From positions 62,001 to 126,000 of the forward strand of contig JAGTRK010000003.1 of NCBI GenBank assembly GCA_018261955.1: 64,000 bases of DNA, given 5' to 3'. Origin of the DNA: Burkholderiaceae bacterium. Its GTDB lineage: Bacteria; Pseudomonadota; Gammaproteobacteria; Burkholderiales; Burkholderiaceae. The notes beneath the pieces were generated by a model. The model had not been told where the DNA came from. It made no database searches and saw only the letters and a list, made by a program, of their open reading frames with translations. How positions within the stretch are numbered: the first letter of the stretch is position 1; every line of letters starts with the position of its first letter. Below, piece after piece: positions 16,372 through 25,121 of the stretch. A program made the translations under genes and the position numbers.

Positions 16372-19344
16372 ATGAACAAAGTGCATCATGTTGTGTGGAA
16401 TAAAACGCTGAGTGTTTGGCAGGCTGCCTCTGAAAACACAAAATCAAATACGAAAAGTGGTAAAGCCTTTCGACTGAACACACTGACTTCAGCATTGACG
16501 TTAAGTTTCTTGGGTTGGTTTTTTCCTCAAATTGCCAATGCAGGTTGTGATATTCCAGCAGTACCTGCGTCTAACAGTGTTGTGACTTGTACAGGTGCTA
16601 CTTCGGGAACATACACGATTAGAAATGTGCAAAATGTTCAATTAACCAATGAAGGTGCATGGAATCTTTCGGGTGCATCATTTGGAATTGTGAGTGCTGA
16701 TTCTGGAAATCTTACAGGTTTGGTAGTCACGAACAAGGGAAACATGACATGGGATAACGCACAGTACGGTGGTTCTGGGACTGGTTCACGGGCCGTTATC
16801 AATGTTTACACCTCTGGTAATACTGCAACACAAACCACTACTGTCAACGATAGCACAGGGGTAATCAATCTAAATGTGCTTTCAAGTCTTGGCAACAATC
16901 GAGCTTTAGCAGGTATGGCTGTTTATGGTGGCGGTGCTAATAGTCGTGTTTTTTGGAACAATGCAGGGCAAATCAATGTCAACTCGACCTCCAATAATGC
17001 CAATGCAACAGTTTCTGCAGGCTTTATCAGGGGGCGCTCACAAGCAGATGTGGTTAACACGGGTACTTTAACTGTATCCGAATTGTCAGGCAATACTGAG
17101 TTGTCGGGTTTAGAGGTGTATATGACTGGTGGTTCCACCGTACCTGTATCAGCCACACTGACCAATTCAGGAACCATTTTGGTTTCTAGTCCTACCGCTT
17201 CGTTTGCTTCGGGTGTTGAAATGGGGCAGGTCGCAGCCAACAGTGGCGGTTTGCCATCATCATTTAAACTGAATAACTCAGGTACCATTCAACTTGATAC
17301 CAATCCTGCCAAGGGCTATGTCGTTGAGTTGTATTCAAATTCTGTGGCAAATGTGTCTTTCGACATTGACAACAGTGGTGCCTTATTGGCAAAAGACAGT
17401 TCAGGTTGGGCTGTGGTTTTGAATGGTGGCGCGACTCAAACCGCCAAAGTCACACTCAATAATACGGGTACGATTGTTGGTAATATTTGGACAGAGGCGG
17501 GTAATGATCAGGTGACACAGACTGCTGGTAGCATTTCTGGAGACATCAGTTTGGGTGCGGGCAGTGATGTTGTGGTTGCCAGCGGTGGTGCATTGATTGG
17601 TAGTACCTACATGGGTACAGGTGACGACATAGCGAGTTTGATGGGTACAGTTGATGTGACTGCTGCACCTCAGTTTGATGGAGGTGTTGGTGTTGATACC
17701 TTGAATATTGACGGTTTGAAGATGAAAGGATTCACTGCTACCAGCAACGACAGCACAGGTAATGATTTGAATAAAGGCAGTAACCTAACACAATGGGAAA
17801 CCATTAGCCTCAACAATGCTGCAAAACTCACCCTCACGGGCGACTTATTCGCTGCCGCTAACGCAGGCACATTGAATATCAATTCCGCATCCACCTTGGA
17901 TTTAACCCAAACTACACCGACTACTTTTAGTGTCTATGGCGATGTGAATAACAGCGGTATTATTGATATGCTCAACAACTCAATAGGTACGATGACCACC
18001 ATAACGGGTAATTATGCGGGTGTTGCAGGTGGCACGCTTAAGATGGATACCGTCTTGGGTAATGATGCATCAGCAACCGATAAGTTGATTATCAATGGTA
18101 ATACCACAGGTGCAACAAGTTTAAGTGTGAATAATGTCGGTGGGACAGGCGCACAAACTGTAGAGGGTATTCAAGTGGTGCAAGTTGATGGGGGATCATC
18201 AGGTACATTTGCATTGGCTTCACCAGTGCAGGCAGGTTCGTATGAATACCAATTATTTCAAGGCGGTACATCTACACCAACCGATGGTGATTGGTATTTA
18301 CGCAGCACTTTGTTGGCCTGTGAAGTTACCAATACTTGTCCTGTAGTCCCCCCTGTTGAACCTCAGCCTCCAGTCATACCTATTTACCGTCCAGGCGTTG
18401 CGAATTACGTGGTTGCTCAGACCTCAAATGCAGACTTGGGCTATCTTGCTTTGGATACATTGCACCAACGGATTGGTGAGCAACGTACCCTTGCCACAGA
18501 TAACCCACAAACATGGGTGAGAGCAATTGCAGGCTACACCAGTAACAATGGTAAGAATCGTTTTGAGTACGACCAAACTGCTGTGGGTTTCCAAATTGGA
18601 CGAGATTTATTACACGATACTACGGGTAGTGGTACACAACAACGAGCGGGTTTAACTACCCAGTATCTACGTGGCAACGTTGACACACGTGATCGTGTGC
18701 GTCCTATAGCAGGATTGTCTGAGGATACAGGGCACATACAAAGCACCGCCTATGGTTTGGGTGCCTACTATACTCGTATGACCCATCAAGGAGCGTATGT
18801 TGATTTGGTGACACAGGTGAATCGTTTGGATAATCAATTCAATGATGCTTATGGTTCCTCATCCAAACAAAAGGGTTGGCAAGTGGGCTTGTCGGCGGAA
18901 GTTGGTAAACCTGTTGCACAACTTAAAGGCTGGACGTTCGAACCTCAGGCTCAATTGAGTTATTTACATGCCCATTATGGCACTTTCTTCGATCAATTCT
19001 CAAACATCAGCAGTTTAAGTGCAGACCATTTGCGTGCGCGTTTGGGGTTACGAGTGTATAAAGAGCGCCACCCTGATAGCTTTAAAACAGCACAATATTA
19101 TGCGATTGCCAACATTCATCACGATTTAATATCGCCTGAGTCAGTAGAGTTGACTGCGTTAAACTCAGAGAACCGAGTGGGTGTGTCAGAGAGATATGAT
19201 CGCACCAGTTGGGAAGTCGGTGCTGGTGTACAACATCCATTGAGTAAAAATACTTATTTTTATGGCGATGCTCGTTATGAGCAATCATTTGGCGATCGTA
19301 AGCACAGTGGCAAGATTACATTCGGTATCAAATGTAGTTTTTAA
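16372..19344 (+). CDS. Autotransporter adhesin-type protein (type Va secretion)
   Basis: The 990-residue protein has the extended signal peptide region of large autotransporters (MNKVHHVVWNKTLSVWQA, residues 1-18), followed by a hydrophobic signal core and a likely cleavage after FPQIANA (about residue 54). The passenger (about 55-650) is rich in Gly, Ser, Thr and Asn, with many NSGTI/NNTGTIVGN-like repeats, as in right-handed beta helices. A Pro-rich linker leads to YRPGVANYV and a C-terminal beta-barrel domain of about 270 residues ending in Phe. No protease triad is evident, so adhesin or biofilm factor is the more likely role. The leader suggests regulation. Confidence 0.88.
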   Translation: MNKVHHVVWNKTLSVWQAASENTKSNTKSGKAFRLNTLTSALTLSFLGWFFPQIANAGCDIPAVPASNSVVTCTGATSGTYTIRNVQNVQLTNEGAWNLSGASFGIVSADSGNLTGLVVTNKGNMTWDNAQYGGSGTGSRAVINVYTSGNTATQTTTVNDSTGVINLNVLSSLGNNRALAGMAVYGGGANSRVFWNNAGQINVNSTSNNANATVSAGFIRGRSQADVVNTGTLTVSELSGNTELSGLEVYMTGGSTVPVSATLTNSGTILVSSPTASFASGVEMGQVAANSGGLPSSFKLNNSGTIQLDTNPAKGYVVELYSNSVANVSFDIDNSGALLAKDSSGWAVVLNGGATQTAKVTLNNTGTIVGNIWTEAGNDQVTQTAGSISGDISLGAGSDVVVASGGALIGSTYMGTGDDIASLMGTVDVTAAPQFDGGVGVDTLNIDGLKMKGFTATSNDSTGNDLNKGSNLTQWETISLNNAAKLTLTGDLFAAANAGTLNINSASTLDLTQTTPTTFSVYGDVNNSGIIDMLNNSIGTMTTITGNYAGVAGGTLKMDTVLGNDASATDKLIINGNTTGATSLSVNNVGGTGAQTVEGIQVVQVDGGSSGTFALASPVQAGSYEYQLFQGGTSTPTDGDWYLRSTLLACEVTNTCPVVPPVEPQPPVIPIYRPGVANYVVAQTSNADLGYLALDTLHQRIGEQRTLATDNPQTWVRAIAGYTSNNGKNRFEYDQTAVGFQIGRDLLHDTTGSGTQQRAGLTTQYLRGNVDTRDRVRPIAGLSEDTGHIQSTAYGLGAYYTRMTHQGAYVDLVTQVNRLDNQFNDAYGSSSKQKGWQVGLSAEVGKPVAQLKGWTFEPQAQLSYLHAHYGTFFDQFSNISSLSADHLRARLGLRVYKERHPDSFKTAQYYAIANIHHDLISPESVELTALNSENRVGVSERYDRTSWEVGAGVQHPLSKNTYFYGDARYEQSFGDRKHSGKITFGIKCSF

Positions 19345-19398
19345 AGGAAAGGTTGAGAATTTGTCAGTCTGCGATGGCTGATATTGCTTCAAAAATAT

Positions 19399-19428
19399 AA
19401 AATCCCCTCGTTGTTAGGGGATTTTTAT
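19399..19428 (+). terminator. Intrinsic terminator after the autotransporter gene
   Basis: A 10-bp stem (19399-19408 with 19416-19425) has a 7-nt loop and a T-rich tail. Placed 55 bp after the autotransporter stop codon. On the other strand it also follows tRNA-Ser. Confidence 0.8.
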
Positions 19429-19433
19429 TTTAA

Positions 19434-19524
19434 TGGCGGAGAGGAAGGGATTCGAACCCTCGATACGCTATGAACGTATACACGCTTTCCAGGCGTGCGA
19501 CTTCAACCACTCATCCACCTCTCC
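19434..19524 (-). tRNA. tRNA-Ser (anticodon GGA)
   Basis: Acceptor stem GGAGAGG pairs with CCTCTCC. The CTGGAAA anticodon loop reads GGA. A long variable arm (class II) identifies tRNA-Ser, and the T arm carries GGTTCGAATCC. CCA is encoded (19434-19436). Confidence 0.95.
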
Positions 19525-19549
19525 GTTTTTGATACACATTGCACCATTC

Positions 19550-19623
19550 TGGAGCGGGTGAAGGGGATCGAACCCTCGTCTAAAGCTTGGGAAGCTTTCG
19601 TTCTACCATTGAACTACACCCGC
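19550..19623 (-). tRNA. tRNA-Gly (anticodon CCC)
   Basis: Acceptor stem GCGGGTG pairs with CACCCGC. The anticodon stem AAAGC/GCTTT encloses TTCCCAA, giving CCC. T arm GGTTCGATCC and an encoded CCA (19550-19552) are present. It lies 25 bp upstream of tRNA-Ser on the same strand and is probably co-transcribed. Confidence 0.95.
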
Positions 19624-19698
19624 CGCGTTGTGTACAGCGGTTGGCATTATAGCGATGTTGCGTGAATTTTGTTTGGGTTTTGCTTGAATATGATGCGT

Positions 19699-20151
19699 TT
19701 ATTTGTGGTTGATTTGGCTCATCACGCGCTGTTTCTCGCGCTGCCATTCACGGTCTTTTTCGGCGTGACGTTTGTCATATTCGGCTTTACCGCGTGCCAA
19801 TGCAATATCACATTTGATTTTGCCACGGGTATAGTGTAAATCCAATGGAACGAGTGTGAAGCCGCGTTGTTCTACCTTACCGATTAAGCGTGAAATTTCA
19901 TCGGCTTTGAGTAGGAGTTTTCGCGTTCGAGTCGGGTCAGGGTTGACGTGGGTCGAGGCTGAAAGCAGTGGGCTGATGTGTCCACCGAGTAACCATAACT
20001 CGCCATCACGCACAATGACGTAGGTGTCTTTGAGTTGAACGCGGCCTGCGCGTATGGCTTTGACTTCCCAGCCGCTCAAGACAATCCCTGCTTCGTATTT
20101 TTCTTCGATGAAGTAGTCGTGATAGGCTTTTTTGTTTTGTGTGATGCTCAT
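19699..20151 (-). CDS. smpB: SsrA-binding protein SmpB
   Basis: SmpB binds tmRNA and takes part in ribosome rescue. The protein is 150 residues from ATG 20151 ([14 protein letters not shown]), matching family length; the frame stays open further upstream but that part has no SmpB similarity. Typical segments are [19 protein letters not shown], the LLGGHISPL region, RKLLLK, and the basic tail with [18 protein letters not shown]. It is divergent from ratA, with an 80-bp gap. Confidence 0.97.
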   Translation of the reverse strand: MSITQNKKAYHDYFIEEKYEAGIVLSGWEVKAIRAGRVQLKDTYVIVRDGELWLLGGHISPLLSASTHVNPDPTRTRKLLLKADEISRLIGKVEQRGFTLVPLDLHYTRGKIKCDIALARGKAEYDKRHAEKDREWQREKQRVMSQINHK

Positions 20152-20231
20152 GGCGTTGGTGGTCTTTGAGTGGTCTTTTACGGAGGTATCCGTTACAATG
20201 GACATTATTCGCATTGTATCAAAGTTTAGCC

Positions 20232-20687
20232 ATGCCTCGTGTTCATAAAACCGTTGTCCTTCCTTATTCGCAGCAGCAAATGTATGACTTGGTTGATCGG
20301 GTCGAAAATTATCCACAGTTTTTGCCGTGGTGCGGTGGCGTGACTGTGCATCAACGCACCGAAACCACTTTGGATACCACGATTAAAATGGCGTTCAAAG
20401 GGTTTAACCAGTCTTTTCGCACCAGCAATCAAAATACGCCGCCCTCAGCCATGACCATGCGCTTTAAAGATGGGCCATTTAAGCACTTAATCGGTAAATG
20501 GACATTTGAGCCTGTTGCGTTGTCAAACGCTTTAGCCGATGGGCAAGGCGTGCGCGTGGTGTTTGATTTGGATTATGAGTTCTCCAATAAATTGTTTGCC
20601 TTGGCAATTGGGCCTGTGTTTGGTATGGTGGCGCAAACCTTTATGGATGAGTTTGTCAAGCAAGCCAAGGTGTTGTATGGTCAATAA
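20232..20687 (+). CDS. ratA: RatA-type START-domain protein (coenzyme Q-binding/ribosome association)
   Basis: This 151-residue single-domain polyketide cyclase/START protein belongs to the Coq10/RatA family. It shows the conserved start [33 protein letters not shown] and the end [15 protein letters not shown]. coli RatA was described as blocking 70S assembly, while Coq10 relatives bind quinone; which applies here is not shown by sequence. It precedes and overlaps rnfH, the widespread ratA-rnfH arrangement, next to smpB. TACAAT at 20194-20199 is a possible -10 box. Confidence 0.9.
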   Translation: MPRVHKTVVLPYSQQQMYDLVDRVENYPQFLPWCGGVTVHQRTETTLDTTIKMAFKGFNQSFRTSNQNTPPSAMTMRFKDGPFKHLIGKWTFEPVALSNALADGQGVRVVFDLDYEFSNKLFALAIGPVFGMVAQTFMDEFVKQAKVLYGQ

Positions 20688-21012
20688 TGCACTCATCAAC
20701 GTCTCTGTGGTGTACGTGCACACCGATGGCACTTGGTTTACAGCAGACTGCGCGCTGCCTCATGGTGCAACATTGGCAGACGCGGTGTGTGCCAGTGGTA
20801 TTTTGTCTGCTTGTCCTGACTGGCAATTGGAACAGTTGAATGTGGGTATTTACGGGCATCGTCAGCCATTGGAGGCGATTTTGCATGAAAATGACCGAGT
20901 GGAAATCTACCGTCCTTTGAAAATTGACCCGAAAGATAGAAGAAGAGTTAAAGTCAATAGCACGCGCGATGCACGCAAATGGCGGCAATTAAATCAAAAT
21001 AAATCCAAATGA
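20677..21012 (+). CDS. rnfH: RnfH-family ubiquitin-like protein
   Basis: This 111-residue protein has a beta-grasp fold of the RnfH/UPF0125 family. It begins [18 protein letters not shown] and has VGIYGHRQPLEAILHENDRVEIYRPLKIDPKDRRR, the conserved family end. ATG 20677 overlaps ratA by 11 bp, consistent with coupled translation. The function is unknown despite the historical Rnf name. Confidence 0.9.
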   Translation: MVNNALINVSVVYVHTDGTWFTADCALPHGATLADAVCASGILSACPDWQLEQLNVGIYGHRQPLEAILHENDRVEIYRPLKIDPKDRRRVKVNSTRDARKWRQLNQNKSK

Positions 21013-21045
21013 CGATTTTCCTTGTAAAAAAGCGAACGACCGTAT

Positions 21046-21074
21046 TTGGATTATCTCTTTCTTGCGCGTACAAT
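21046..21074 (+). promoter_or_regulatory. Predicted promoter upstream of the fab cluster
   Basis: TTGGAT (21046-21051) and TACAAT (21069-21074) are 17 bp apart. The start would be about 170 nt upstream of fabH, so the palindromic repeat at 21118-21179 would be transcribed in the leader. Confidence 0.5.
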
Positions 21075-21117
21075 GGCGCATCTTGCTCTATCGTTGATTA
21101 CGCCCCATAAGTTTTGA

Positions 21118-21179
21118 GTCATTGCGGGCTTGAACCGCAATATTCTTTTCAGGAGATGCCGTGTCAAGCACGGCATGAC
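21118..21179. repeat. 62-bp imperfect palindromic intergenic repeat
   Basis: Two arms of 28 nt (21118-21145 and 21152-21179) are imperfect reverse complements, with GTCAT/ATGAC at the tips. Each arm holds its own small hairpin: ATTGCGG/CCGCAAT, and GCCGTG/CACGGC. It resembles the short palindromic elements scattered in many proteobacterial genomes. No second copy was seen in this window. Confidence 0.7.
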
Positions 21180-21249
21180 ACAGACGCAAGGTGCAAATGA
21201 TTCAAGCAGAACCAACAATATAAGAGCATAACCCACTGTGAGGCAAAAC

Positions 21250-22221
21250 ATGTATTCAAAAATTATCGGTACGGGCAGTTATTTACCCAATGAAGCGGTT
21301 ACCAATGATGAGTTGGCAGCGCGTTTGGCAAAAGATGGCGTGGAAACTTCGGACGAATGGATACGTTCGCGCACGGGGATAGAGCAACGCTACCTCGCCA
21401 GCCCCAATCAAACCAGTAGCGACTTGGCACTGTTTGCTGCGCAAAATGCTTTAGAAATGGCCGAAGTTCTGCCCAGCGAAATTGATTTGATCATTGTTGC
21501 CACCACTTCGCCCGATATGACATTTCCAAGTACCGCCTGTTTGTTACAAGCGAAAATCGGTGCGGACAACGCGGCGGCGTTTGATGTACAAGCCGTGTGC
21601 AGTGGTTTTGTATATGCGCTGACCACGGCGGATGCGATGATACGCGCGGGTCAGGCGAAAAAAGTTTTGGTGGTTGGTTCAGAAGTGTTCTCACGCATGC
21701 TTGACTGGAAAGACCGCACCTCGTGTGTGTTGTTTGGTGATGGCGCGGGCGCGGTGGTTTTAGAGGCTTCAGAGGAGGCGGGCATCCTCGCTTCACGCAT
21801 TCACTCAAACGGGCGTTTGAGTTCCATTCTCAATGTGTCCAGCTCGATTCAAGGCGGCAAAGTGGTTGGCAATCCCTTCATGTATATGGACGGGCAAGCG
21901 GTGTTTAAAAATGCGGTCAGTGCGCTCGGTGATGTGGCGCAAGAAGTACTGGACGCGGCGAATATGAGTGCCGAACAACTGGATTGGTTGATTCCACATC
22001 AAGCGAATTTACGCATCATTGCTGCCACTGCCAAACGTTTGGACTTTCCGATGGAAAAAGTGGTTGTTACCGTTAATCAACATGGCAACACCTCAGCGGC
22101 TTCTGTGCCGTTGGCATTTGATACCGCCGTGCGCGATGGTCGCATCAGTAAAGGACAAACGGTTTTGGTACAAGGTGTGGGCGGCGGGTTTACTTGGGGC
22201 GCGAACTTGTTTCGGTTCTAA
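21250..22221 (+). CDS. fabH: 3-oxoacyl-ACP synthase III (first FabH copy)
   Basis: FabH condenses acetyl-CoA (or another acyl-CoA primer) with malonyl-ACP to start fatty acid synthesis. The 323-residue protein keeps the Cys-His-Asn triad: C117 in [12 protein letters not shown], His in IPHQANLRI and Asn in [12 protein letters not shown]. The C-terminal [13 protein letters not shown] is typical. ATG 21250 has a tgagg site 6 bp upstream. It is one of two adjacent full-length copies; the active-site neighbourhood differs from the second copy (AVCSGF against AACTGF). Confidence 0.95.
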   Translation: MYSKIIGTGSYLPNEAVTNDELAARLAKDGVETSDEWIRSRTGIEQRYLASPNQTSSDLALFAAQNALEMAEVLPSEIDLIIVATTSPDMTFPSTACLLQAKIGADNAAAFDVQAVCSGFVYALTTADAMIRAGQAKKVLVVGSEVFSRMLDWKDRTSCVLFGDGAGAVVLEASEEAGILASRIHSNGRLSSILNVSSSIQGGKVVGNPFMYMDGQAVFKNAVSALGDVAQEVLDAANMSAEQLDWLIPHQANLRIIAATAKRLDFPMEKVVVTVNQHGNTSAASVPLAFDTAVRDGRISKGQTVLVQGVGGGFTWGANLFRF

Positions 22222-22261
22222 AAATAACGCCACTGAGGTACAATGTGGCGTTATTTTTTTT
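22222..22261 (+). terminator. Terminator between the two fabH genes, loop carries TACAAT
   Basis: A perfect 12-bp stem (22222-22233 with 22245-22256) starts right after the stop codon of the first fabH. The 11-nt loop ends in TACAAT (22239-22244), and a T run follows. The hairpin may insulate the two copies. Confidence 0.85.
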
Positions 22262-22297
22262 AAACAACCACACAACAATCAAATAAATGGAATCCCC

Positions 22298-23287
22298 ATG
22301 AACCAAACACACAAAACGTATGCCAAAGTCGTTGGCACAGGACGTTATTTACCGAATGCGCCGATTGGCAACGCGGAATTGGTCGCACGCATGGCCGCCA
22401 AAGGCGTGGAAACTTCGGACGAATGGATACGGGAACGTTCGGGCATCACCCAACGTTATTGGGCGAACGATGACCAACCCGTGAGCGTATTGGCTGAGTT
22501 TGCAGCGCGTCAGGCTTTAGAAGCGGCAGGTATGGGTGCAGATGAGTTGGACTTTATCATCATTGGCTCATCGACCCCCGATATGATTTTTCCTTCGGCG
22601 GCGTGTTTGTTGCAATCGAAATTGGGCGCGAAAAATGCTGCGGCTTTGGATGTGCAGGCCGCGTGTACGGGTTTTGTTTATGCTTTGACCGTGGCGAACG
22701 CGATGATACAGTCAGGTCAAATCAAAACCGCCTTGGTCGTGGGGGCGGAAACCATCAGCGATATTTTGGACGAACAAGACCGCACAACCGCTGTGCTGTT
22801 TGGCGATGGTGCGGGTGCGGTGGTGCTCAAAGCTTCGGACGAACCAGGGATTTTGGCGTGTAATATACACGCCGATGGCGACTTGGCAAACATTTTATAT
22901 GGCGACGCACGCATTCGCGGTGGGCAATTGAAGGGCGACCCACGCATTAAAATGGATGGACAAGCGGTGTTTAAGAATGCCGTGTCCTTCTTGTCCGAAG
23001 ACGCGCAAGCGACCTTGGACAAAGCAGGCATGACGGTTGAGCAATTAGACTGGTACATCCCACATCAAGCGAATATTCGCATCATCCAATCCGCAGGCAA
23101 ACGCTTGGGTATGCCGATAGAAAAAACCATTGTCACTGTCGATCAACACGGCAATACTTCAGCCGCATCGGTGCCTTTGGCACTGGATACTGCGGTGCGT
23201 GATGGTCGCATCCAAAAAGGACAAACCGTACTCATGCAAGGCGTGGGTGGTGGGTTCACTTGGGGTACGGTGTTGATGCGGTTTTAA
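22298..23287 (+). CDS. fabH: 3-oxoacyl-ACP synthase III (second FabH copy)
   Basis: This 329-residue paralogue has an intact triad: C123 in VQAACTGFVYAL, His in IPHQANIRI and Asn in [15 protein letters not shown] 22298 (MNQTHKTYAKVVGTG) has a tggaa site upstream. It is more divergent in the central region (about residues 175-230), which shapes the substrate pocket. It lies 54 bp upstream of fabD and, being after the terminator, is probably the copy transcribed with fabD and fabG. Confidence 0.95.
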   Translation: MNQTHKTYAKVVGTGRYLPNAPIGNAELVARMAAKGVETSDEWIRERSGITQRYWANDDQPVSVLAEFAARQALEAAGMGADELDFIIIGSSTPDMIFPSAACLLQSKLGAKNAAALDVQAACTGFVYALTVANAMIQSGQIKTALVVGAETISDILDEQDRTTAVLFGDGAGAVVLKASDEPGILACNIHADGDLANILYGDARIRGGQLKGDPRIKMDGQAVFKNAVSFLSEDAQATLDKAGMTVEQLDWYIPHQANIRIIQSAGKRLGMPIEKTIVTVDQHGNTSAASVPLALDTAVRDGRIQKGQTVLMQGVGGGFTWGTVLMRF

Positions 23288-23341
23288 ATAAGTATTCCTC
23301 TAAAGTAGAGGGCTAAAGGTTTTAATACATTTGGAGAACAC

Positions 23342-24277
23342 ATGAGTTTAGCATTCGTATTTCCCGGTCAAGGCTCGCAAGCCATTGGTATGCTCAATGA
23401 TATGGCAGATTTGCCTGTGGTCAAAAACACGATTATTGAGGCATCCGATGCGCTGGGTGTGGATTTGCTCGGCATGATGCAAAACGGTCCTGCCGAGGAT
23501 TTGAACCTGACCATCAATACCCAACCCGTGATGCTCACCGCATCGGTGGCGTTTTATCGTGCTTGGGTCGAAAATGCTGGTGCAACACCTGCCATCATGG
23601 CGGGGCACAGTTTGGGCGAGTATTCCGCTTTGACCGCGGCGGGTGTATTTGGCTTGACAGATGCAGTCCAACTCGTGCGTTTGCGTGCCGAAGCGATGCA
23701 AAACGCCGTGCCTGTGGGCGTGGGTGGTATGGCGGCAATACTGGGCATTGACGATGATACGGTGAAATTTGTGTGTGAGACCGCGCAGATGGAGACAGGC
23801 GAAATTGTACAAGCGGTGAACTTCAATTCACCTGGGCAAGTGGTGATTGCAGGGCACAAAGGCGCGGTGGAAAAAGCCTGTGAATTGGCAAAAGCCGCAG
23901 GCGCGAAGCGCGCACTGGTGTTGCCCGTATCTGCGCCGTTCCATTCAACTTTATTGCAACCTGCTGCGGAAAAATTGCAAGCCGCATTGGCAGAACTGAC
24001 TTTGAATACGCCACAAATTCCTGTGGTGAACAACGTCGATGTGCTCATTGAAACCGATGTCAATAAAATCAAAGACGCACTCGTGCGCCAAGCATGGCAT
24101 CCTGTGCGTTGGGTAGAATGCGTGCAAGCGATTGCCAATACGGGTGTGACCGACATGGTGGAATGCGGTCCTGGAAAAGTGCTTGCGGGCTTGGCAAAAC
24201 GCATTGATGCGCGTTTGACTGGGTACGCGTTGGTGGATCAGGCGAGTTTGAAAGCCATCAAAGAAACTTTGGTATAA
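23342..24277 (+). CDS. fabD: Malonyl-CoA:ACP transacylase
   Basis: FabD transfers malonyl from CoA to acyl carrier protein. The 311-residue protein carries the N-terminal FPGQGSQAIGML, the nucleophile S90 in GHSLGEYSAL, the catalytic His in SAPFHSTLL and the GPGKVLAGL end. A ttggag site precedes ATG 23342. It runs directly into fabG with no gap before the first possible fabG ATG. Confidence 0.96.
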   Translation: MSLAFVFPGQGSQAIGMLNDMADLPVVKNTIIEASDALGVDLLGMMQNGPAEDLNLTINTQPVMLTASVAFYRAWVENAGATPAIMAGHSLGEYSALTAAGVFGLTDAVQLVRLRAEAMQNAVPVGVGGMAAILGIDDDTVKFVCETAQMETGEIVQAVNFNSPGQVVIAGHKGAVEKACELAKAAGAKRALVLPVSAPFHSTLLQPAAEKLQAALAELTLNTPQIPVVNNVDVLIETDVNKIKDALVRQAWHPVRWVECVQAIANTGVTDMVECGPGKVLAGLAKRIDARLTGYALVDQASLKAIKETLV

Positions 24278-24295
24278 ATGAGTGAAGGAATGGTT

Positions 24296-25039
24296 ATGGG
24301 AACATTGGACGGAAAAGTTGCTTTAGTAACGGGCGCATCGCGTGGCATTGGCCGTGCGATTGCACAAACCTTGGCACAGCAGGGTGCAATCGTGGTGGGC
24401 ACAGCCACCTCGGCATCGGGTGCGCAAGCGATTGAGCATGATTTACAAACCATCAACACCAAATGTCGTGGCTTGTTGCTCAATGTCGCTGATGGCGCGC
24501 AAACCGACGAAGTCATGAAGCAAATTGAGGATGAAGTCGGCTCGATTGCCATCTTGGTCAACAACGCAGGTATCACCCGTGACAACATCACCATGCGCAT
24601 GAAAGACGAAGAATTCGACGATGTGATTGCGACCAATCTGCGCGGCGTATTTCGTCTGTCGCGCTCGGTCATGCGTGGCATGATGAAAGCGCGCTCAGGT
24701 CGCATCATCAACATCAGCTCGGTGGTGGCAAAAATGGGCAATGCGGGGCAAGCCAACTATGCTGCTGCCAAAGGTGGCGTGGAAGCCATGACCCGCGCGT
24801 TGGCGCAGGAACTCGGCTCGCGCAACATTACGGTGAACTGCGTGGCTCCTGGGTTTATTGCCACTGACATGACCCACGCGATGGGTGAGGGTGCGGCTGA
24901 AGCCTTGCAAAGCCGCATTCCATTGGGACGCTTGGGGCAAGCGCAAGACATTGCCAACGCGGTGTTGTTCCTTGCGAGCGATTCGGCCAGTTACATCACT
25001 GGGCAAGTGCTCGGTGTGAACGGCGGCATGGATATGTGA
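24296..25039 (+). CDS. fabG: 3-oxoacyl-ACP reductase
   Basis: FabG is the NADPH-dependent short-chain reductase of fatty acid elongation. Marks are the cofactor motif GASRGIGRAIA, NNAGITRDNI, and the catalytic Ser in INISSVV with YAAAKGG. The end YITGQVLGVNGGMDM is typical. ATG 24296 (247 residues) is preferred because gaagga lies at the right distance; ATG 24278, adjacent to the fabD stop, would add six residues. The terminator at 25071-25100 closes the operon; acpP and fabF, which usually follow, are absent. Confidence 0.95.
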   Translation: MGTLDGKVALVTGASRGIGRAIAQTLAQQGAIVVGTATSASGAQAIEHDLQTINTKCRGLLLNVADGAQTDEVMKQIEDEVGSIAILVNNAGITRDNITMRMKDEEFDDVIATNLRGVFRLSRSVMRGMMKARSGRIINISSVVAKMGNAGQANYAAAKGGVEAMTRALAQELGSRNITVNCVAPGFIATDMTHAMGEGAAEALQSRIPLGRLGQAQDIANAVLFLASDSASYITGQVLGVNGGMDM

Positions 25040-25070
25040 TTGCAGTTGGCACAAAATACTGACAGCATGA

Positions 25071-25100
25071 AAAACGGGAGGCATCGCTCCCGTTTTTTTG
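25071..25100 (+). terminator. Intrinsic terminator after fabG
   Basis: A 10-bp perfect stem (25071-25080 with 25087-25096) has a 6-nt loop and a T run. It separates the convergent fabG and miaB and could work in both directions. Confidence 0.88.
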
Positions 25101-25121
25101 TGTTTTGCTGCTTTTAGATGG

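Noticed and set aside
16025-19524. Autotransporter gene next to tRNA-Ser as a tRNA-targeted genomic island
   Set aside because: No copy of the tRNA-Ser 3' end was found on the other side of the gene (16025-16371), and no integrase is present.
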